Below, piece by piece: positions 1 through 4,259 of a stretch of 7,023 bases of DNA; the stretch's first letter is position 1; every line of letters starts with the position of its first letter. The translations under genes and the position numbers were made by a program. The DNA is from Thermoplasmata archaeon (lineage in GTDB: Archaea; Thermoplasmatota; Thermoplasmata; Lutacidiplasmatales; UBA184): contig JASIEC010000146.1 of the NCBI GenBank assembly GCA_030046135.1, positions 1 through 7,023 of the forward strand, given 5' to 3'. The notes under the pieces are model-generated. The model worked only from the letters and a program-made list of their open reading frames with translations. It did not search any database and was not told where the DNA came from.

Positions 1-338
1 GAGTTCGGACCGAACTCGAGGGTCCCGCCGGACGTCGTATCGTTAGTCATCCACTTAAAATCGAGAATCCCATCCCGGGGTGTAGAAAAATTCCACCCCG
101 GTTCACAAAGCCCAGCCTTGCTGACTGTGATCGTGAAGGACTCGGGGATTCGATGAGGCACCGGTACGAACGTGGCGAAGAGGATCGTTCCCAAGCCTAG
201 GATCGCCACGAGCGTAAGAGGGAGAATCCAGTCGGTCCATCCTCGTGGCGTCTTTGCGCGGGCTCCCTCCGCGACCCGCGGCGACCCCCCGGGTGGGCTT
301 CCGGGGGGGGGAGAGCTCTGCGTCGCGGAGGAACCCAT
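1..338 (-). CDS. Single-pass membrane-anchored protein with extracellular domain, partial (C-terminus beyond window)
   Basis: I translated the minus strand from the ATG at 338-336. The frame stays open for 112 codons to the window edge, so the C-terminus is missing. Residues 1-36 are rich in Ser, Pro and Gly with four Arg/Lys (R21, R27, K29, R32). Residues 37-60 form one hydrophobic segment (WILPLTLVAILGLGTILFAT and onward). The rest is polar and beta-like and carries two N-X-S/T sequons (N83-F-S, N99-D-T). The positive-inside rule gives N-terminus in the cytoplasm and C-terminus outside. The start is supported by a very good Shine-Dalgarno 7 bases upstream. It lies 62 bases after the trpS stop on the same strand and may be cotranscribed with it. 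Bases 1-240 are about 57% G+C by hand count, clearly below the neighbours. Function unknown; it resembles in architecture the many anchored surface proteins of Thermoplasmata, which is an impression rather than a match. Confidence 0.75.
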   Translation of the reverse strand, partial: MGSSATQSSPPPGSPPGGSPRVAEGARAKTPRGWTDWILPLTLVAILGLGTILFATFVPVPHRIPESFTITVSKAGLCEPGWNFSTPRDGILDFKWMTNDTTSGGTLEFGPN

Positions 339-350
339 ACGATCCCCTCC
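339..350 (-). promoter_or_regulatory. Strong Shine-Dalgarno for the membrane-anchored protein
   Basis: On the minus strand, bases 350-341 read GGAGGGGATC, matching the full anti-16S complement GGAGGTGATC at 9 of 10 positions. Two more bases precede the ATG at 338. It fixes the start codon and suggests translation from a leadered or polycistronic message, unlike the promoter-proximal genes of this window, which lack a clear Shine-Dalgarno. Confidence 0.75.
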
Positions 351-375
351 ATGCACACGCGAGCCTTAGGGACAG

Positions 376-423
376 CCGAGGCGAGGAGCCCGGCCCGGCG
401 CTAGATCGGTCTCGGCGCCTCGG
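376..423 (-). repeat. Inverted repeat spanning the end of trpS
   Basis: CCGAGGCG at 376-383 is the exact reverse complement of CGCCTCGG at 416-423, giving an 8-bp stem around a 32-base GC-rich loop that contains the trpS stop codon (401-403). In the minus-strand RNA it would form a structure at the 3' end of trpS, before the membrane-protein gene. No T-tract follows, so I do not call it a terminator. In sequence this GC-rich an 8-bp match could be chance. Confidence 0.3.
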
Positions 424-1549
424 TCACGATCGCCGACTCGGCCCACGTCTTCGCCCGCTCCCGGGCCTCGGCGTGGGCCCGGAGGAACGGATGGATCCGC
501 TCGAGCAGCGACGACTTGCACTCGCCGCACAGCAGCGAGCCCGACCGGCATCCGGCGGTGACCTCCTCGAACTTCGCCTGCGTCTCCGCGAACCGGGTGC
601 GCCACAGCGCCCAGATCGAGCAGATCTCGGGCGTCGCGCCGAGCCGGCGTTGCTCCTCGACCGTCGCGCGCCCTCCCGTGAACGCGTTCCGGATCTTCCG
701 GTCGATCGCCGTCGGGGGGTCGTTGAGGAACAATGCCCCGTCGCCGGGGCCCCCGGTCGTCGACATCGCTCCCTCGCCCGAGAGCGCGGGGATCATCTGG
801 CTGTGGACGAGCGCGGGCTTCGGGTAGCCGAGGCCCTCCGCGATGTCCCGGGTGACCCGGAAGTGCGGGTCCTGGTCGACGCCGCAGGGGATCAGGCAGG
901 GGACCGACCGCCCCTCGGCCCATGACGGCCAGAAGCACGGGACCGTCTGGAGGGCGGTGTAGAAGACGAGGCCGATGTTCGTCGACGGATCGAAGCCGAA
1001 GACCGCCTTCACCGTCGAGTACGGGATCTTCCGCGCGACCCGGATCGCGAGCGGGTAGAGCGCCGCGATCGAGCGGGAGTCGAAGAAGACCCGGGTCAAC
1101 TTCGGGTCGAACCCGAGCGCGAGGATGTCGTAGAGGTTCTCGAGGCCCCAGCGGGTGATCTCCTCGCGCGAGAGCCCCGCGCGGGCCCAGAACTTCTCGT
1201 CGTCCGTGATCTGGATGTACATCGGCACGTGGAACCGCTCCTGGATCCACCGGCACAGCTCGAACTGGACGAGGTGGGAGGTGTGCAGCGGCCCGGACGG
1301 GCCGCGCCCCGAGTAGAGGAAGAACGGCGTTCCCTTCGCCCACCCCTCGAGGAGGGTGCCCAGGTCCCGGTGGGAGTAGTAGATCCCCCGGGCGAGGAGC
1401 GGGGAGAGGCTTCCTCCGGCGAGCGATTGAAACCGCGCAAGGAGCTCGGGCGTGATCTCCTGCGTCCCGAACTGCTCTCTCAGACGGTTGTAGTCGATCT
1501 TCCCCCGGACCTCGTACGGGGTGACGACGAACTCCTCCTTGTCCGGCAT
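401..1549 (-). CDS. trpS: Tryptophanyl-tRNA synthetase, archaeal/eukaryotic type (EC 6.1.1.2)
   Basis: This cytoplasmic class I enzyme charges tRNA-Trp with tryptophan using ATP. The 382-residue protein follows human TrpRS from the N-terminal patch (VRGKIDYNRLREQFG, residues 14-28) through GIYYSHRDLG, FFLYSGRGPSG, IQITDDEKFW, CLIPCGVDQDPHFRVTRD and the helical anticodon-binding end (AFTGGRATVEEQRRLG, GSLLCGECKSSLLE). Residues matching human tryptophan-binding positions are kept: Y79, Q113, E118, Q201, Q226. The HIGH motif is HTSH (89-92), and the KMSKS site reads AMSTT (261-265), lacking both lysines; I checked the codons of the KMSKS site. The start lies 13 bases after the upstream zinc-ribbon gene with no clear Shine-Dalgarno, so translation may be coupled. 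An alternative is a paralog with altered chemistry if a second trpS exists elsewhere in the genome; the intact substrate pocket makes a working TrpRS more likely. Confidence 0.96.
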   Translation of the reverse strand: MPDKEEFVVTPYEVRGKIDYNRLREQFGTQEITPELLARFQSLAGGSLSPLLARGIYYSHRDLGTLLEGWAKGTPFFLYSGRGPSGPLHTSHLVQFELCRWIQERFHVPMYIQITDDEKFWARAGLSREEITRWGLENLYDILALGFDPKLTRVFFDSRSIAALYPLAIRVARKIPYSTVKAVFGFDPSTNIGLVFYTALQTVPCFWPSWAEGRSVPCLIPCGVDQDPHFRVTRDIAEGLGYPKPALVHSQMIPALSGEGAMSTTGGPGDGALFLNDPPTAIDRKIRNAFTGGRATVEEQRRLGATPEICSIWALWRTRFAETQAKFEEVTAGCRSGSLLCGECKSSLLERIHPFLRAHAEARERAKTWAESAIVTEAPRPI

Positions 1550-1562
1550 CGGAGGCGGATCG

Positions 1563-1871
1563 CTAGCCCTCGGGGAACGTGATCCTCGCGAGGATCGCCT
1601 CGCGCTCCATCGGGGGGACGCCCGCGGAGGCGAGGGCGCTCGACACGCAGAGGCGAGAATGCTCGAAGTAGATCCCGTGGCCGCACGCCGGGCACGTCGC
1701 CGTCCCCTCGATGAGGCGTCGGAGGCCCTCGCGCGAGGAGGAGGAGTCGCGCCGCGCGAACCGGTCGACCAGGATCGCCGCCCCGGACGCGTTCTCGAGG
1801 TTCGAGAGAGGGACCCGCACCTGGGTGTTGCAGACCGGGCAGCGTGCCGGTGAGCGGCAGGTGCAGCCCAT
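1563..1871 (-). CDS. Small cysteine-rich, zinc-ribbon-like protein upstream of trpS
   Basis: A 102-residue protein of unknown function. It carries C3 and C5 (CTC), a CPVC knuckle (C11, C14), a CPAC knuckle (C60, C63, followed by G-H65) and a further C75. The two CxxC knuckles, about 45 residues apart, look like the halves of one zinc ribbon with a helical insertion (residues 25-55 include a Ser run and an Arg-rich helix). A second metal site using C3/C5 is possible. The start is the ATG at 1871-1869. It has no Shine-Dalgarno but has a TATA-like element centred about 26 bases upstream, which fits a leaderless mRNA. The stop lies 13 bases before trpS, so the two genes are very likely one transcription unit. 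I do not recognise a named family. A role tied to tRNA charging or nucleic-acid binding is only an inference from position. Confidence 0.8.
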   Translation of the reverse strand: MGCTCRSPARCPVCNTQVRVPLSNLENASGAAILVDRFARRDSSSSREGLRRLIEGTATCPACGHGIYFEHSRLCVSSALASAGVPPMEREAILARITFPEG

Positions 1872-1893
1872 AGCGCGGGGTATTCGTTGCCCG

Positions 1894-1902
1894 TAGCTAA
1901 AA
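1894..1902 (-). promoter_or_regulatory. TATA box for the zinc-ribbon/trpS unit
   Basis: The minus strand reads TTTTAGCTA from 1902 to 1894, an AT-rich island in very GC-rich surroundings. Its centre is about 26-27 bases upstream of the ATG at 1871, the spacing expected when transcription starts at or next to the start codon. The upstream BRE position is occupied by the foot of the inverted repeat 1903-1933. Confidence 0.55.
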
Positions 1903-1933
1903 GGGGCGCGGCCGCCGAGCGGCCCCGCGCCCC
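1903..1933. repeat. GC-rich inverted repeat between divergent promoters
   Basis: The left arm GGGGCGCGG-CCGC (1903-1915) pairs with the right arm GCGG-CC-CCGCGCCCC (1919-1933). That makes 13 base pairs with a 2-base bulge (1923-1924) and a 3-base centre (CGA, 1916-1918). It abuts the minus-strand TATA box and lies 24 bases before the plus-strand TATA box. Neither flanking gene ends here, so it is not a terminator for them. Candidate roles are an operator for a dimeric regulator or a small structured RNA. The dyad is seen directly; its function is inference. Confidence 0.6.
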
Positions 1934-1957
1934 GGTCCCGGCGTCCGTGGACCCGAA

Positions 1958-1965
1958 TTTAAGTA
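1958..1965 (+). promoter_or_regulatory. TATA box for the winged-helix gene
   Basis: TTTAAGTA, preceded by CCGAA as a possible BRE. Its centre is 28.5 bases before the ATG at 1990, so the transcript is probably leaderless or has only a few leader bases. A 7-bp inverted repeat brackets it (CGGTCCC 1933-1939, GGGACCG 1968-1974). Confidence 0.7.
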
Positions 1966-1989
1966 GGGGGACCGCGCAGGGGTCGGGCG

Positions 1990-2331
1990 ATGACGGGGGC
2001 GAACGGCGCCGACCCCCTGCGCGCCACGTTCATCGCCATCCTCCAGCAGCTCAATCGGGCCGAGTCGGTGCACGAGGGGAACACGCAGGAGCAGATGCTC
2101 GAGCTGGACGACCTCGAGCACAACCTGAAGCGGTTCTGGGCGATCGACGAGCGGGGCGTCAAGCTCCCGCAGGCGCTCGGCCTCCTCGTCCGCAACGGCC
2201 TCGTCCAGGCGAAGGTCCCGGCCCCGCCCCCGAACGCGCCGCGCGCCCGGAGCGCGGCCCGCTACGGGATCACCTCCCAGGGGAAGCAGTTCCTCGTCGA
2301 GTCGGTCCACCAGACGGACCGGATCGCCTGA
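1990..2331 (+). CDS. Small winged-helix-like protein
   Basis: A 113-residue protein. A helical N-terminal half (residues 10-50, including LRATFIAILQQLNRAE and DLEHNLKRFWAI) is followed by a helix PQALGLLVRNGLV (60-72), which looks like the recognition helix of a winged helix-turn-helix. A Pro/Ala/Arg-rich wing (78-90) and YGITSQGKQFLVESV (92-106) follow. The pattern Tyr-x-Ile-Thr-x-x-Gly-x-x-x-Leu is the usual closing strand and helix of archaeal winged-helix domains. It probably binds DNA or acts as a protein-protein wing module. It has its own promoter (TATA 1958-1965) and is separated from rps15 by 75 bases that contain another promoter. Its position beside a dyad-containing divergent promoter makes autoregulation conceivable, but nothing in the sequence proves it. 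I cannot name a specific family. Confidence 0.8.
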   Translation: MTGANGADPLRATFIAILQQLNRAESVHEGNTQEQMLELDDLEHNLKRFWAIDERGVKLPQALGLLVRNGLVQAKVPAPPPNAPRARSAARYGITSQGKQFLVESVHQTDRIA

Positions 2332-2374
2332 CGGGCGGCCTCTTCTCTCGAGAAGTTCGCCGTCCGGCCGAACC

Positions 2375-2382
2375 GTTAAGTA
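2375..2382 (+). promoter_or_regulatory. TATA box for the rps15 cluster
   Basis: GTTAAGTA, with CCGAACC just upstream as a possible BRE. Its centre is 28.5 bases before the GTG at 2407, the same spacing as for the gene at 1990. The shared TTAAGTA core and equal spacing support both promoter calls and the choice of GTG as start of rps15. Confidence 0.7.
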
Positions 2383-2406
2383 CCGCACGAGGGTCAGCGC
2401 CCGGCC

Positions 2407-2862
2407 GTGTCCAGGATCCATTCCGGACGCAAGGGGAAGGCGGGCTCGCACCGCCCCTACCCTCTCGTCCGGCCCGAGTGGGTGACCGCGACGGCGGAGG
2501 AGCTCGTCACCCAGGCCGTCCAGCTGTCGAAGGCGGGCCGGTCGGCCGCCCAGGTCGGCCAGATCCTTCGCGACAGCTACGGGATCCCCTCCTCGCGGGC
2601 CGTGGCGGGACGCCGGCTCGGCGCCCTCCTCGCGGACCGGGGAGCTCGGCCCGAGATCCCCGACGACCTGCAGGCGCTGCTCAAGCGCGTCGTCCACCTT
2701 CAGCACCACCTCGAGACCCATCCGAACGATCTCTCGAACCGTCGGGGGCTCAGCCTGATGGAGTCTCGGATCCGCCGGCTCGCCCGCTACTACCGGCAGC
2801 GCCGTCGGATCCCGGAGGGCTGGCGGTACTCGGCCGCCGGCGCCGCGCTCCAGGTGGAGTGA
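2407..2862 (+). CDS. rps15: 30S ribosomal protein S15 (uS15), archaeal type
   Basis: A 151-residue small-subunit ribosomal protein that binds the central domain of 16S rRNA early in assembly. The archaeal/eukaryotic N-terminal extension is clear (SRIHSGRKGKAGSHRP, residues 2-17, then PEWV). The S15 core follows from about residue 86: HLETHPNDLSNRRGL (101-115) and SRIRRLARYYR (120-130) carry the conserved rRNA-binding His, Asp and Arg residues. Length matches archaeal S15. The start is GTG: it puts the family's usual Met-x-Arg-x-His-Ser beginning at residue 1 and lies 28.5 bases after the TATA centre, so the message is probably leaderless. It is the first gene of a tight cluster; its TGA overlaps the ATG of the DHH nuclease by one base (TGATG). 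Confidence 0.97.
   Translation: MSRIHSGRKGKAGSHRPYPLVRPEWVTATAEELVTQAVQLSKAGRSAAQVGQILRDSYGIPSSRAVAGRRLGALLADRGARPEIPDDLQALLKRVVHLQHHLETHPNDLSNRRGLSLMESRIRRLARYYRQRRRIPEGWRYSAAGAALQVE
2852..2856 (+). promoter_or_regulatory. Internal Shine-Dalgarno for the DHH nuclease
   Basis: AGGTG in the last codons of rps15, 5 bases before the ATG at 2862, matches part of the anti-16S complement GGAGGTGATC. It supports that start, which is also coupled to the rps15 stop through TGATG. Confidence 0.45.
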
Positions 2863-4259
2863 TGCCCTCGGGTCCGGACGGGCTCGTTGCGCATCCCCGG
2901 TACCGCGAAGAGTTCTCCCGCGCGCGCGGCCTCGCGCTCGGCCACCCCCGCCGCTGGCGGGTGATCTACCACTACGACGGGGACGGCGTCGCGAGCGCCT
3001 CGGCGCTCCTTCGCGCGTTCGCCCGGCTCGGCTACCCCGCGCAGGCGACGCCGCTCGTCGGCGTGGAGCGGGCGAAGATCTCGGCGCTGCTCGCGGCGAC
3101 CCGGGGGCCGGTCCTCGTCGTCGACACGGGCGCGAGCTGGCTCGACCTCTTCGCCGCGCACACCCAGCCGGTGATCGTCCTCGACCACCACCGCTACCCG
3201 GGGTCCCCCGAGCCGCCGAAGCTCCCGGACCACGTGGCGTTCGTCAACCCTCTCGACTGGGGGGTCGACGGGGCGACCGAGCTCTCCGCCGCGACCCTCG
3301 CCTGGCTGTTCACGGTCTTCCTCGATCCCGCGAACTGGGACAACGCGCCGTGGGGCCTCTCGGGCGCGATCCATGACCGCCAGCACGTGGGGGGATTCCG
3401 GGGGCTGAATGCCGTCCTCCTCGGCGAGGCGACCCGCCGGTCGATCGTCGCCTCCCGACCCGGGCTCCCGCTGTTCGGACGGACGCTCCGGGAGGCTCTC
3501 GCCGGCAGCGTCGACCCGTACCTCAAGGGGATCTCCGGCCGCCCCGAGGCGGCCGAGGCCCTCCTGCGGAGCGTGTCGATCGACCCGGGGGCTCGGCCGG
3601 GCGACCTCTCGCCGGACGCCTCGGCCCGCCTCGCGCGGGAGCTCCGGAGCCGCCTCGAGCGCTCGGGGGTGCTCCCCGAGTTCGTGGAGATGATCGGCGG
3701 GGAGCGGTGGTACGTCCCGTCGCTTGGCCTCGACGCCGAGGAGCTCTCGAACCTCCAGAACGCCGCCGGCCGGGAGGGCGTGCCGGGGGTCGGCGTCGCG
3801 CTCGCGCTGGGGGACCCCGAAGCGAGGGCCCGCGCCCAGGCTGCCGAGGCAGCGTGGCGCCAGGGCCTGCTCCGGGGCCTCGGGAGGATCGAGGACGCGG
3901 GGGTCCGCTCGCTGAGCTCGCTCCGCTGGTTCGAGAGCCCCGACACGCCGCTCGCGGGGACGCAGGCCGGCCTCGCGATGAACTACCTGCTCCCGCCGGA
4001 CGTCCCGGTGTTCGTCTTCTCGGACGCCGGCGCGGAGCCGACGAAGGTGAGCGCCCGCGGGCTCCGCCAGCAGGTCGATCGGGGGCTCGATCTCGCCACC
4101 GCCCTCCGGACGGCGGCGGCGGAGGTCGGGGGCGAGGGAGGAGGCCACCGCGTGGCGAGCGGAGCGACGATCCCGCCCGGGACGCGCGAGCGGTTCCTCG
4201 AAGCGGCGAACCGCGAGATCGGCGGCCAACTCGGGCGCGCGGGAGCGGCGGCTGCATGA
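2862..4259 (+). CDS. recJ: RecJ-like DHH-family single-strand nuclease (archaeal RecJ/GAN)
   Basis: A 465-residue DHH-DHHA1 phosphoesterase of the archaeal RecJ family. Members degrade single-stranded DNA or RNA; some (GAN) bind GINS and the CMG helicase as the archaeal counterpart of Cdc45. Motif I is YHYDGDGVASASAL (H37, D39, D41), motif II VLVVDTG (D88), motif III VIVLDHHRY (D108, H109, H110) and motif IV AIHDRQHVGG (D172). The metal-binding set is complete, so an active nuclease is expected. The DHHA1 end shows GGGHRVASGATIP (426-438), the substrate-binding GGHR element. Length is close to Pyrococcus-type GAN. The ATG shares a base with the rps15 stop, and its TGA overlaps gyrA by four bases (ATGA). 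The S15-DHH pair recurs in archaea; a following gyrA is less expected. Whether it binds GINS cannot be read from sequence. Confidence 0.92.
   Translation: MPSGPDGLVAHPRYREEFSRARGLALGHPRRWRVIYHYDGDGVASASALLRAFARLGYPAQATPLVGVERAKISALLAATRGPVLVVDTGASWLDLFAAHTQPVIVLDHHRYPGSPEPPKLPDHVAFVNPLDWGVDGATELSAATLAWLFTVFLDPANWDNAPWGLSGAIHDRQHVGGFRGLNAVLLGEATRRSIVASRPGLPLFGRTLREALAGSVDPYLKGISGRPEAAEALLRSVSIDPGARPGDLSPDASARLARELRSRLERSGVLPEFVEMIGGERWYVPSLGLDAEELSNLQNAAGREGVPGVGVALALGDPEARARAQAAEAAWRQGLLRGLGRIEDAGVRSLSSLRWFESPDTPLAGTQAGLAMNYLLPPDVPVFVFSDAGAEPTKVSARGLRQQVDRGLDLATALRTAAAEVGGEGGGHRVASGATIPPGTRERFLEAANREIGGQLGRAGAAAA

Noticed and set aside
366..1343. Open frames overlapping trpS on both strands (for example 366-1343 minus, 245-925 plus)
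   Set aside because: The TrpRS frame accounts for the region with conserved motifs from end to end; the others have biased, domain-free translations.
2342..2355. Small hairpin CTTCT-CTCG-AGAAG just after the winged-helix gene, considered as a terminator
   Set aside because: The stem is only 5 bp and no T-tract follows, so I cannot support termination; it may be chance.
1887..2861. Upstream in-frame extension of the DHH nuclease
   Set aside because: The extension would overlap the winged-helix and S15 genes and is Pro/Arg/Gly-rich. The ATG at 2862 has a TGATG overlap and a Shine-Dalgarno, and motif I then falls at the usual distance from the start.
2790..4229. A 479-codon minus-strand open frame opposite the nuclease gene
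   Set aside because: It is Arg/Glu/Pro-rich antisense shadow with no motifs; the plus strand has all DHH motifs.
3707..4255. Upstream in-frame extension of gyrA
   Set aside because: It lies over the nuclease gene and is low complexity. The ATG at 4256 gives an N-terminus that matches bacterial GyrA and forms an ATGA overlap.
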